Origin: an uncultured Verrucomicrobiota bacterium
GTDB taxonomy: Bacteria > Verrucomicrobiota > Kiritimatiellia > RFP12 > UBA1067
Length of the DNA stretch: 15,420 bases
Direction of reading: 5' to 3'
Assembly (NCBI GenBank): GCA_945613785.1
Contig: CALZAJ010000015.1
Coordinates: 1-15,420 of the forward strand
In this document: positions 8,298-14,494 of the stretch, one piece after another
How positions within the stretch are numbered: the stretch's first letter is position 1
How the letters are laid out: each line of letters begins with the position of its first letter
The notes under the pieces: model-generated
Databases searched by the model: none
What the model was told of the DNA's origin: nothing
What the model saw: the letters and a program-made list of their open reading frames with translations, nothing else
Made by a program: the position numbers and the translations under genes

Positions 8298-8306
8298 TCG
8301 CATCAA

Positions 8307-8363
8307 ATGAACTTCATCAAGAACAACAATTGGTGGTGGCGCCTGGCTTACGAAGCGAGGTGA
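8307..8363 (+). CDS. trpL: trp operon leader peptide (TrpL), three consecutive Trp codons
   Basis: An 18-codon open frame, MNFIKNNNWWWRLAYEAR, lies between the trp promoter and the attenuator terminator. Codons 9-11 (TGG TGG TGG at 8331-8339) are the control codons. A run of three Trp codons is very unlikely by chance and is the hallmark of a trp leader peptide. Its job would be to stall the ribosome when charged tRNA-Trp is scarce; the peptide itself is probably not functional. The ATG has no Shine-Dalgarno and lies 9 nt after the -10 hexamer, so the mRNA should start within a few bases of it. Its stop codon (TGA 8361-8363) directly follows segment 2 of the attenuator, so a ribosome reaching the stop masks that segment. 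Three Asn codons (AAC AAC AAT) precede the Trp codons. Confidence 0.93.
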   Translation: MNFIKNNNWWWRLAYEAR

Positions 8364-8438
8364 ACCCTGTTGTTGTCCTGATTGCCCGAAAGGGATGAGA
8401 GAAACGGCCCCGCTTCGAAAAGGAAGCGAGGCCGTTTT
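8340..8438 (+). promoter_or_regulatory. Four-segment trp attenuator
   Basis: Segment 1:2 protector hairpin: 8340-8349 pairs with 8353-8362 (CGCCT-G-GCTT, loop ACG, AAGC-G-AGGTG; one G-T wobble and one G-G mismatch). Antiterminator 2:3: GAAGCGAGG (8352-8360) pairs with CCCCGCTTC (8408-8416), eight pairs and one A-C mismatch. Terminator 3:4: 8402-8416 pairs with 8423-8437. Segment 2 is an exact 9-nt duplicate of GAAGCGAGG at 8423-8431 in the terminator 3' arm, so the two compete for the same partner. A ribosome stalled on the Trp codons would cover segment 1 and leave segment 2 free, which favours readthrough; one reaching the stop codon covers segment 2 and permits termination. Pairings are read by eye; energies were not computed. 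Confidence 0.88.
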
Positions 8439-8443
8439 CGTTT
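8402..8443 (+). terminator. Intrinsic terminator of the trp attenuator
   Basis: Stem AAACGGCC-C-CGCTTC (8402-8416), loop GAAAAG (8417-8422) and GAAGCG-A-GGCCGTTT (8423-8437): fourteen pairs with one C-A mismatch, running into a T-rich tail TTTTCGTTT at 8435-8443. It lies 38 nt before trpE and after the trpL stop, the position expected of an attenuator. Confidence 0.9.
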
Positions 8444-8475
8444 GAGGAAGTCGAGAGTTTGAAAGAGGTGACAAA

Positions 8476-9915
8476 ATGCTGAAGATGCTGACTGAAGAAG
8501 AATTCGTGAAGCGCACCGCAGGCGGCGCGCGCACGCCGATCTTCCGCGAGTTCCTGGCGGACCGCGAGACGCCCGTTTCGGTGCTGACGCGTGTGGCGGA
8601 TGACGAAGCGGTGTTCCTGCTCGAGTCCGTCGCCGGCGGTGAAGCGGTCGGACGCTATTCCTACCTCGGCATCGACCCCTCTGCGACGTACGAGGAGAAC
8701 GCGGGATGGAATCCGCTTCCCGAGCTCCGCACGTATGTCGCGGACCGTCCGTTCCAACCCGCGCCCGAACTGCCGTCCCTGCAGGGCGGCGCAATCGGCT
8801 ACTTCGCCTACGACGTCGTCCAGACGTTTGTGCCGCGCGTCGGACTGAAGCGCGAGGAGGGGACGCCGACGGCCTCGTTCCTCGTCACCGATACGCTCAT
8901 CATCTTCGATGCCGTCCGTCAGACGGTGATCGTCTCCAAGGTGACGGGCGTCGAGAACGGCGATGCGCATGCGACGTATGTGAAGACGATGAATGCGATC
9001 GACGCGATTTTTCGCCGGCTTCTGTCCGCTGAGTCGATCGCGAAATACGTCTCGACGCGTGTGAAGCCCGCGAATCCGACGGTCAGCGAGTTCAAGCCTG
9101 AGATGACCGCCGAAGAGTTCGAGGAGATCGTCCTCAAGTGCAAGGCGGCGATCAAGGCGGGCGAGATCATCCAGATCGTCCCCTCCCAGAAGTTCACTGC
9201 CGAGACGGACATTCCGGCGCTTTCGCTCTACCGCGCGCTCCGCATGGTGAATCCCTCGCCGTACAACTTCTTCCTCAAGCTTGGTACGAAGACGCTCATC
9301 GGCTCGTCGCCCGAGGAGCTCGTCAAGCTCGAGAAGAGCGTCGCCTCGACGTGTCCGATCGCCGGTACGCGTCCCCGCGGCAAGACGCCGGCCGAGGACC
9401 TTGCGCTCGAGCAGGAGCTGTTGGCCGACCCGAAGGAGCGCGCCGAGCACGTGATGCTCGTCGACCTCGGCCGCAACGACCTCGGCCGCGTCTGCAAGAT
9501 CGGCACGGTGAACGTCGAGAAGTACGCTTACATCGAGCGCTATTCGCACGTGATGCACATCGTCTCGACGGTCTCGGGCAAGCTGACGGACCAGATGGAC
9601 GCCTTTGACCTTCTGGAGGCGACCTTCCCCGCCGGCACGCTCTCGGGTGCGCCGAAGGTGCGTGCGATGGAGCTGATCGCCGAGTTCGAGAAGTCCCCGC
9701 GCGGCATCTACGGCGGCGCGGCGGGTTATTTCAGCTATACGGGCGACATGAACTTCGCGATCGTCATCCGCACGATGATCCTCGAAGGGAAGAAGCTCGT
9801 CATGCGCGCCGGCGCCGGCATCGTCGCCGACTCGGATCCGCTCAAGGAATACCAGGAGACGATCAACAAGTCCAAGGCCATCTTCGCCGCCGCGAAGTTC
9901 GCAGCCACGCTGTGA
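8476..9915 (+). CDS. trpE: Anthranilate synthase component I
   Basis: A 479-residue chorismate-utilising enzyme that converts chorismate and ammonia (from TrpG glutamine) into anthranilate, the first committed step of tryptophan synthesis. The N-terminal regulatory region has the LLES motif (residues 48-51) used for feedback inhibition by Trp in this family, followed by GRYSYLG. The catalytic chorismate-binding domain shows QIVPSQKF, NPSPYNFFLKLG, GSSPEELVKLE, PIAGTRPRGKT, MLVDLGRNDLGRVC, YSHVMHIVSTVSG, TFPAGTLSGAPKVRAMELI, and YGGAAGYFSYTGDMNFAIVIRT near the end. Length is normal. GAGGTG at 8465-8470 lies 5 nt before the ATG. It contains one Trp residue. trpG follows 10 nt after its stop; the trpE stop codon touches the trpG ribosome binding site. 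Confidence 0.97.
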   Translation: MLKMLTEEEFVKRTAGGARTPIFREFLADRETPVSVLTRVADDEAVFLLESVAGGEAVGRYSYLGIDPSATYEENAGWNPLPELRTYVADRPFQPAPELPSLQGGAIGYFAYDVVQTFVPRVGLKREEGTPTASFLVTDTLIIFDAVRQTVIVSKVTGVENGDAHATYVKTMNAIDAIFRRLLSAESIAKYVSTRVKPANPTVSEFKPEMTAEEFEEIVLKCKAAIKAGEIIQIVPSQKFTAETDIPALSLYRALRMVNPSPYNFFLKLGTKTLIGSSPEELVKLEKSVASTCPIAGTRPRGKTPAEDLALEQELLADPKERAEHVMLVDLGRNDLGRVCKIGTVNVEKYAYIERYSHVMHIVSTVSGKLTDQMDAFDLLEATFPAGTLSGAPKVRAMELIAEFEKSPRGIYGGAAGYFSYTGDMNFAIVIRTMILEGKKLVMRAGAGIVADSDPLKEYQETINKSKAIFAAAKFAATL

Positions 9916-9925
9916 AGGAGTTCTT

Positions 9926-10507
9926 ATGATTCTGATGATAGACAACTACGATTCGTTCACCTACAACATCGTCCAGGACCTGGGGATGCTGGGTGCGGAC
10001 GTGAAGGTCGTGAAGAACGACGCGGCCACGGTCGACGAGCTCGAGGCGATGCAGCCGGCTGCCGTCGTGTTCGGCCCGGGCCCGGGCAATCCCGATTCCG
10101 CGGGTGTCACGCTCGCAGCGATCAAGCGCTTCGCCGGCAAGGTTCCGATCCTCGGCGTCTGTCTCGGGCACCAGTCCATCGCCCAGGCCTTCGGCGGCAA
10201 GATCATCGGCGCGAAGTGCCTCATGCACGGTAAGACGTCCGCGCTCAAGCACGACGGCAAGGGACTCTTCAAGGGCATCCCGCAGGGCATGCTCGCGATG
10301 CGCTACCATTCGCTGGCGGTCGAACGCGCGACGCACCCCGACTGCTTCGAGATCACGGCCGAAACCGACGACGGTGAGATCATGGGCCTACGGCACAAGA
10401 CGCTGCCGATCGAATCGCTCCAGTATCACCCCGAGTCCATCGGCACACCCGACGGCATCAGACAGCTGCAGAACTTTCTCGACCTGGTGAAGGAGTTCCA
10501 CGCATGA
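9926..10507 (+). CDS. trpG: Anthranilate synthase component II, glutamine amidotransferase
   Basis: A 193-residue class I glutamine amidotransferase that releases ammonia from glutamine for TrpE. Visible features: N-terminal MIDNYDSFTYNIVQ, oxyanion region FGPGPGNP (49-56), nucleophile Cys79 in GVCLGHQ, and the catalytic His168/Glu170 in QYHPES. It is a stand-alone amidotransferase, not fused to TrpD as in enterobacteria. The ATG at 9926 has AAGGAG at 9915-9920 with a 5-nt spacer; a second ATG three codons later is less well placed. Its stop overlaps the trpD start (ATGA at 10504-10507), suggesting translational coupling. The same subunit type can serve as PabA; the operon context favours a Trp role, and dual use cannot be excluded. 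Confidence 0.96.
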   Translation: MILMIDNYDSFTYNIVQDLGMLGADVKVVKNDAATVDELEAMQPAAVVFGPGPGNPDSAGVTLAAIKRFAGKVPILGVCLGHQSIAQAFGGKIIGAKCLMHGKTSALKHDGKGLFKGIPQGMLAMRYHSLAVERATHPDCFEITAETDDGEIMGLRHKTLPIESLQYHPESIGTPDGIRQLQNFLDLVKEFHA

Positions 10508-11514
10508 TTCTCGAAACACTCAAGAAGGCGCAGCTCGGACAGCACCTCACGGCAGACGAAGCCTACGGCACGTTCCGCGAGATCATGGGCGGCGAAGTCG
10601 AGAACCCCGTGTTGATCGCGGCGCTCCTGACGGCGATGCAGATGAACGGTCCGACGAACGAAGAGGTGACGGGCGCGGCCCGCGCGATGCGCGGGGCGGG
10701 CGTCAGGGTCGCGGCGCCCGCGGATGCCGTCGATATCGTCGGTACGGGCGGTGACGGTTTCGGCACATTCAACTGCTCGACGACCGCCGCGCTCATTGCG
10801 GCCGGTGCGGGCGTGACGATCGCCAAGCACGGCAACCGCGCCTCGACGTCGAAGTCTGGTTCGGCGGATTGCCTTGCGGCGCTCGGTTACGATCTCAACA
10901 AGACGCTCGACGAGGTGGCCGCTTCGATTGCGACGAACGGCATCGGCTTCTGCTTTGCGAACGTCTGCCATCCCGCGATGCGGTTTGCCGCACCGATCCG
11001 TCGCGCGCTCCCGTTCCGGACGATCTTCAATCTGCTCGGTCCGCTCACGAACCCCGCGGGTGTCACGCGTCACGCGCTCGGCGTCTATGCTCCAGACGTG
11101 ATGCCGCTTTACATCGGCGCGCTGAAGGCGCTCGGCGCGAAGAAGGCGCTCGTCTTCTGCGGTCCGGACGGACTCGACGAGCTCGGTCTGGCGGCGCCGT
11201 CGCAGGTGTCCGAGCTGAACGAGGACGGAACGGTCCGGGGCTATACAGTCGATCCGAAGGATTTCTTCGGCGCGTATGCGCCGATTGCCGCGATCGTCGG
11301 CGGCACGCCGGAGGAGAATGCCTCGATCACGCGCCGCGTCCTGGACGGCGAGAAGGGCGCCTATCGCAATGCGGCGGTGCTGAATGCGGCGGCGGCCATC
11401 GTCGCCGGCGGCAAGGCCGCGACAATCGCCGAGGGCGTGAAACTCGCCGAAGCGGCAGTCGACAGCGGCGCGGCGCTCAAGAAGCTGGAGCTACTGGTGA
11501 TGCGAGGGAAATGA
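10504..11514 (+). CDS. trpD: Anthranilate phosphoribosyltransferase
   Basis: A 336-residue enzyme that transfers the phosphoribosyl group of PRPP to anthranilate. The PRPP-binding glycine loop is GTGGD (80-84), followed by FNCSTTAALIAAGAGVTIAKHGNR, with KHGNR at 108-112 and STSKSGSAD after it. FANVCHPAMRFAAPIRRALPFRTIFNLLGPLTNP is the anthranilate-binding region, and GPDGLDEL supplies the acidic metal-binding pair. Length is usual for the family and no fusion is present. It overlaps trpG by 4 nt. No Trp residues are encoded. After the stop (11512-11514) come 37 nt of nonamer-repeat sequence before trpC. Confidence 0.96.
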   Translation: MILETLKKAQLGQHLTADEAYGTFREIMGGEVENPVLIAALLTAMQMNGPTNEEVTGAARAMRGAGVRVAAPADAVDIVGTGGDGFGTFNCSTTAALIAAGAGVTIAKHGNRASTSKSGSADCLAALGYDLNKTLDEVAASIATNGIGFCFANVCHPAMRFAAPIRRALPFRTIFNLLGPLTNPAGVTRHALGVYAPDVMPLYIGALKALGAKKALVFCGPDGLDELGLAAPSQVSELNEDGTVRGYTVDPKDFFGAYAPIAAIVGGTPEENASITRRVLDGEKGAYRNAAVLNAAAAIVAGGKAATIAEGVKLAEAAVDSGAALKKLELLVMRGK

Positions 11515-11516
11515 AA

Positions 11517-11551
11517 CCGCAAAGGTCGCAGCGGTCTCAAAGGAGAGTGTC
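11517..11551. repeat. Nonamer repeat array between trpD and trpC
   Basis: The bases divide into 9-nt units: ACCGCAAAG, GTCGCAGCG, GTCTCAAAG, then GAGAG. The pattern is NNCGCAAAG with drift. A related array lies directly downstream of trpC. The last unit supplies the trpC ribosome binding site (AAGGAG at 11540-11545, 6 nt before the ATG). Confidence 0.65.
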
Positions 11552-12277
11552 ATGAACATTTTGGAAGAACTCACAGAGCTGCGCAGACAGGATGTTGCTC
11601 GGGCGGAGAAGGTTCGCGATTTCGCAGCGGCGTTCTCCGGGCCCGGACTCCATGTCATTTCGGAGCTGAAGAAGGCGAGCCCGTCAAAGGGATTGATCCG
11701 AGAAGATTTTCGGCCCGCCGATCTCGCTCGGGAGCTGACGGACGCCGGCGCTGCGGCTCTGTCCGTATTGGCCGAGCCGCATAAATTCCTCGGGGGTGAA
11801 GAGAGCGTGCGAATCGCACGGGCCAATACGGATCTGCCGATTCTGTTCAAGGACTTCGTGTCGACGCGCTATCAGATTCTTCGTGCCAGGGCCTGTGGCG
11901 CTGACGCTGTTCTGTTGATTGCCGCTGTTCTTGGGGATGTTGAGATGTCAGATCTACTCTCCTATGCCAGATCGCTTGGCATGGAGGCGTTGGTTGAAAC
12001 ACACACGGAGGACGAAATCTCCCGGGCGGTCGGAGTTGGTGCGAAGATCATTGGCGTGAATTGCCGTGACCTAAAGACGTTTCACACCGATCCTTCGATT
12101 ACGGCCGGGTTGATCCGTCTGATTCCCGAGGGTGTTGTCCGAATCGCAGAAAGCGGTATGAGGTCAAAGGAAGATTTGAGACTCTTGCGCGCGGCCGGAG
12201 CTGACGGATTCCTGATTGGAGAAGCTTTGATGAGAGAGCCTTCTCCCGGGGCGAAGCTGAAGGAGTTGATCGGATGA
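11552..12277 (+). CDS. trpC: Indole-3-glycerol phosphate synthase
   Basis: A 241-residue (beta/alpha)8 enzyme that closes the indole ring of CdRP. Catalytic residues known from the Sulfolobus enzyme can be placed: Glu38 and Lys40 in ISELKKASPSKG, Lys100 in LFKDFV, Glu149 in ALVETHTEDE, Asn170 in GVNCRDLKTF, and Glu200/Ser201 in IAESGM; the phosphate site is GADGFLIGEALMR. It has no TrpF domain, unlike the enterobacterial fusion. Codon use differs from its neighbours: AGA, AGG, CTA, TCA, ACA and T-ending codons such as GTT, GCT and CTT are common here and rare in trpB, trpD or trpA. It is bracketed by nonamer repeats. Transfer or later replacement of this one gene is a reasonable inference. 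The start is fixed by AAGGAG 6 nt upstream. No Trp residues. Confidence 0.95.
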   Translation: MNILEELTELRRQDVARAEKVRDFAAAFSGPGLHVISELKKASPSKGLIREDFRPADLARELTDAGAAALSVLAEPHKFLGGEESVRIARANTDLPILFKDFVSTRYQILRARACGADAVLLIAAVLGDVEMSDLLSYARSLGMEALVETHTEDEISRAVGVGAKIIGVNCRDLKTFHTDPSITAGLIRLIPEGVVRIAESGMRSKEDLRLLRAAGADGFLIGEALMREPSPGAKLKELIG

Positions 12278-12279
12278 TG

Positions 12280-12340
12280 AAACCACAATGGACGCAGAGA
12301 ACACAAAGACCTTTGCGGACTTTGCGAACTTTGTGGTTCC
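12280..12340. repeat. Nonamer repeat with inverted halves between trpC and trpB
   Basis: The left half has nonamers ACCACAATG, GACGCAGAG, AACACAAAG. The right half is the same type in reverse: read on the - strand it gives AACCACAAAG, TTCGCAAAG, TCCGCAAAG. The outer ends AACCACAA (12281-12288) and TTGTGGTT (12331-12338) are perfectly complementary, so the whole could fold into a long imperfect hairpin. The rest of the 89-nt trpC-trpB gap is an AT-rich tail with an AAGGAAAGGA ribosome binding site for trpB. Confidence 0.7.
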
Positions 12341-12366
12341 GATATGATTTAAGGAAAGGATAATGC

Positions 12367-13554
12367 ATGAAGCCGAACGGACACTTTGGCCCCTATGGCG
12401 GGCAGTATGTGGCGGAAACGCTGATGGGACCTCTCGCGGAGCTCGCGAAGGCCTATGACGAAGCGAAGCAGGATCCGGAGTTCCAGCGCGAATTCCAGGC
12501 GATCCTCAAGGAGTATGTCGGACGCGAATCGCCGATCACGGTGTGCCGTCGTCTCTCCGAGAAGCTCGGGGGCGCGACGATCGTCCTCAAGCGCGAGGAC
12601 CTCAATCACACGGGCGCCCACAAGGTGAACAACACGATCGGCCAGGCGCTGCTCGCCAAGCGCATGGGCAAGAAGCGTCTCATCGCGGAGACGGGTGCGG
12701 GTATGCATGGCGTCGCGACGGCGACGGTCGCCGCGCTCCTGGGCATGCCGTGCGATGTCTACATGGGCGCAATCGACGTGAAGCGTCAGGCTCCGAACGT
12801 GCAGCGCATGCAGATGCTCGGCGCGCGCGTCGTGGCGGTCGAGGAAGGTTCTGCGACGCTCAAGGACGCGATGAACGAAGCGCTCCGCGACTGGGTCACC
12901 AACTGCGACGACACGTTCTACGTGATCGGCACGGTGGCGGGTCCCTATCCGTATCCGGACATGGTCCGTGACTTCCAGCGCGTGATCGGCGACGAGGCGC
13001 GTCGCCAGTGCCTCGAAAAGTTCGGACGTCTTCCGGACCAGGCGATTGCCTGCGTCGGCGGCGGTTCGAACGCGATGGGTCTCTTCGCGGGCTTCCTCGA
13101 CGACAAGGACGTGAAGCTTGTCGGCGTCGAGGCGGGCGGCAAGGGCATTGCGTCGGGCGAGCATGCCGCGTCCATCAACGGCGGACGCCTCGGCGTCCTC
13201 CACGGGTCGAAGACGATGCTCCTGCAGACGGATGTCGGCAACATCATCGACACGTATTCCGTCTCGGCGGGACTCGACTATCCCGGCGTCGGACCCGAGC
13301 ACTGCTGGCTGCACGATACGGGCCGTGCGGAATACTCGGTCATCTGCGATGACGAGGCGATTGCCGCGTTCGACGATCTCTGCCGCTACGAGGGCATCAT
13401 TCCTGCGCTCGAGTCGAGCCATGCGCTCGCAGAGGCGATCAAGCGTGCGCCGACCCTGCCGAAGGAGACGATCCTTCTCGTCAACCTCTCGGGTCGCGGC
13501 GACAAGGACATGGAGAACATCATGGCCTATAAGAAAGCCCATGCGGGGGTCTGA
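12367..13554 (+). CDS. trpB: Tryptophan synthase beta chain
   Basis: A 395-residue PLP enzyme that joins indole and serine to give Trp in the alpha2-beta2 complex with TrpA. It is the TrpB1 type by its N-terminal GHFGPYGGQYVAETLM. PLP lysine is Lys86 in HTGAHKVNN; catalytic Glu108 is in AETGAGMHGVATATVA; the phosphate-binding loop is CVGGGSNAMGLF; the C-terminal region has EHCWLHDTGRAEYS and LVNLSGRGDKDM. The substrate-carboxylate loop reads GAGMHG where most TrpB have GAGQHG (Met113 for Gln). Length is normal. AAGGAAAGGA at 12351-12360 precedes the ATG at 12367; a nearby ATG at 12363 is out of frame. Two Trp residues. trpA follows after 37 nt containing an octamer tandem repeat. Confidence 0.97.
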   Translation: MKPNGHFGPYGGQYVAETLMGPLAELAKAYDEAKQDPEFQREFQAILKEYVGRESPITVCRRLSEKLGGATIVLKREDLNHTGAHKVNNTIGQALLAKRMGKKRLIAETGAGMHGVATATVAALLGMPCDVYMGAIDVKRQAPNVQRMQMLGARVVAVEEGSATLKDAMNEALRDWVTNCDDTFYVIGTVAGPYPYPDMVRDFQRVIGDEARRQCLEKFGRLPDQAIACVGGGSNAMGLFAGFLDDKDVKLVGVEAGGKGIASGEHAASINGGRLGVLHGSKTMLLQTDVGNIIDTYSVSAGLDYPGVGPEHCWLHDTGRAEYSVICDDEAIAAFDDLCRYEGIIPALESSHALAEAIKRAPTLPKETILLVNLSGRGDKDMENIMAYKKAHAGV

Positions 13555-13574
13555 TTGTCTGATTGTTTGATTTT
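13551..13574 (+). repeat. Octamer tandem repeat between trpB and trpA
   Basis: CTGATTGT, CTGATTGT, TTGATTTT: two perfect copies and one degenerate copy. The first covers the trpB stop codon (TGA 13552-13554). The stretch is notably AT-rich for this genome and lies 4 nt before the trpA ribosome binding site. Confidence 0.75.
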
Positions 13575-13578
13575 TCTC

Positions 13579-13584
13579 AGAGGA
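13579..13584 (+). promoter_or_regulatory. Ribosome binding site that sets the trpA start
   Basis: AGAGGA lies 7 nt before ATG 13592 but only 1 nt before an in-frame TTG at 13586. Spacing therefore selects the ATG, shortening the frame by two residues. Confidence 0.75.
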
Positions 13585-13591
13585 TTTGAAT

Positions 13592-14356
13592 ATGTCCGAT
13601 CGAATTACCAAGTGTTTTGCCAAGGCCAAGGCGGAGGGACGCGGTGCGTTCGTCGCCTATTTCACCACGGGCTATCCGACGATGGCGCAGAGCGAGGCCG
13701 CGATCGACCAGGCGATTGCCGGCGGTGCGGATATCATCGAGCTCGGCGTGCCGTTCTCCGATCCGTTCGCCGATGGCGGCGTGATCCGCAGCGCGGCTTA
13801 CGAGGCGCTCAAGCAGGGCGTCTGCCTCGATGACGTCCTTGCGGCCGCGAAGCGTCTCCGTGCCAAGCATCCCGAGACGGCGTTCGTGCTGTTCACCTAC
13901 TACAACGTGATCTTCTCGAAGGGACTCGAGACCTTCGCGAAGGCCGCGGCCGAGGCGGACATCGATGCGGTCCTTTCCGTCGATCTTCCGCTCGAGGAGC
14001 GTGACGAGCTCCTGGACGTCCTCAAGCCTTACGGCATCACCTACGTGCCGCTCATCGCGCCGAACACGCCGATCGAGCGCGTCAAGGAGTCTGCCGAAGG
14101 CCTTGAGAACTCGTTTCTCTACATCATCACGGTGAAGGGCATCACGGGTGCGCGTGCGGAGCTTCCTCCGGACCTCACGGCGCGTCTGGACGCGATCCGC
14201 GCGGCGGTGAAGTTGCCGATCGCGGCCGGCTTCGGCATCTCGACGCAGGCGCAGGCCGACGTCATCTCGCAGCATGCGGACGGCTTTGTCGTCGGCTCGG
14301 CCCTCGTCAAGCGTCTCGGCGCGGAAGGTCAGCTCGCCGGCAAGTTGCTACCGTGA
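13592..14356 (+). CDS. trpA: Tryptophan synthase alpha chain
   Basis: A 254-residue (beta/alpha)8 enzyme that splits indole-3-glycerol phosphate into indole and glyceraldehyde 3-phosphate and channels indole to TrpB. The catalytic acids are Glu50 (ADIIELGVPFSDP) and Asp61 (SDPFADGG), matching E49 and D60 of the E. coli enzyme. FVAYFTTGYP near the N-terminus, SVDLPLEERDEL, YVPLIAPNTP, the loop-6 region ITVKGITGARAEL and the phosphate site PIAAGFGIS/GFVVGSALVK are also visible. It is the last gene of the trp block. The following 395 nt hold a strong hairpin and REP-like units and no gene, so this is probably the end of the operon. No Trp residues. Confidence 0.96.
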   Translation: MSDRITKCFAKAKAEGRGAFVAYFTTGYPTMAQSEAAIDQAIAGGADIIELGVPFSDPFADGGVIRSAAYEALKQGVCLDDVLAAAKRLRAKHPETAFVLFTYYNVIFSKGLETFAKAAAEADIDAVLSVDLPLEERDELLDVLKPYGITYVPLIAPNTPIERVKESAEGLENSFLYIITVKGITGARAELPPDLTARLDAIRAAVKLPIAAGFGISTQAQADVISQHADGFVVGSALVKRLGAEGQLAGKLLP

Positions 14357-14385
14357 CAGAATATCCTGGGTAACCCATGAAGAAT

Positions 14386-14416
14386 CGTACCCGCGGACGT
14401 TTCGGCCGCGGGTACG
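14386..14416 (+). terminator. Hairpin after trpA, probable operon-end structure
   Basis: A perfect 11-bp inverted repeat, CGTACCCGCGG (14386-14396) and CCGCGGGTACG (14406-14416), around a 9-nt loop. It starts 30 nt after the trpA stop. No T-run follows, so it may act as a 3'-end stabiliser or a factor-assisted terminator rather than an intrinsic one. It lies 13 nt before the tandem repeats and could be part of the same element. Confidence 0.55.
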
Positions 14417-14429
14417 TGGTAATAGGTGC

Positions 14430-14494
14430 GGAACCCGTGGGGACAGACCCCGGAACCCGTGGGGACAGACCCCGAACCCGTGGGGACAGACCCC
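14430..14494. repeat. Three tandem REP-like units
   Basis: Three head-to-tail copies of a 21-22 nt unit with core GTGGGGACAGACCCC, at 14430-14451, 14452-14473 and 14474-14494; a partial fourth (AACCCG) follows. Copies 1 and 2 are identical and copy 3 lacks one G. Each unit has GGGG and CCCC around ACAGA and can form a small hairpin. Similar GGGGACAG.CCCC units are known to me as scattered extragenic repeats in several bacterial phyla, sometimes linked to REP-associated transposases. No transposase is seen here. Confidence 0.8.

Noticed and set aside
8118..8363. An 81-codon frame on the + strand that ends with the leader peptide sequence.
   Set aside because: Its first part overlaps the permease in another frame and runs through the trp promoter. 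Only the last 18 codons, after the predicted transcription start, make sense as trpL.
13586..13591. TTG start for trpA two codons upstream of the ATG.
   Set aside because: It is 1 nt from the ribosome binding site; the ATG at 13592 has correct spacing.
14430..14494. CRISPR array.
   Set aside because: The units are directly adjacent with no spacers, and there are no cas genes.
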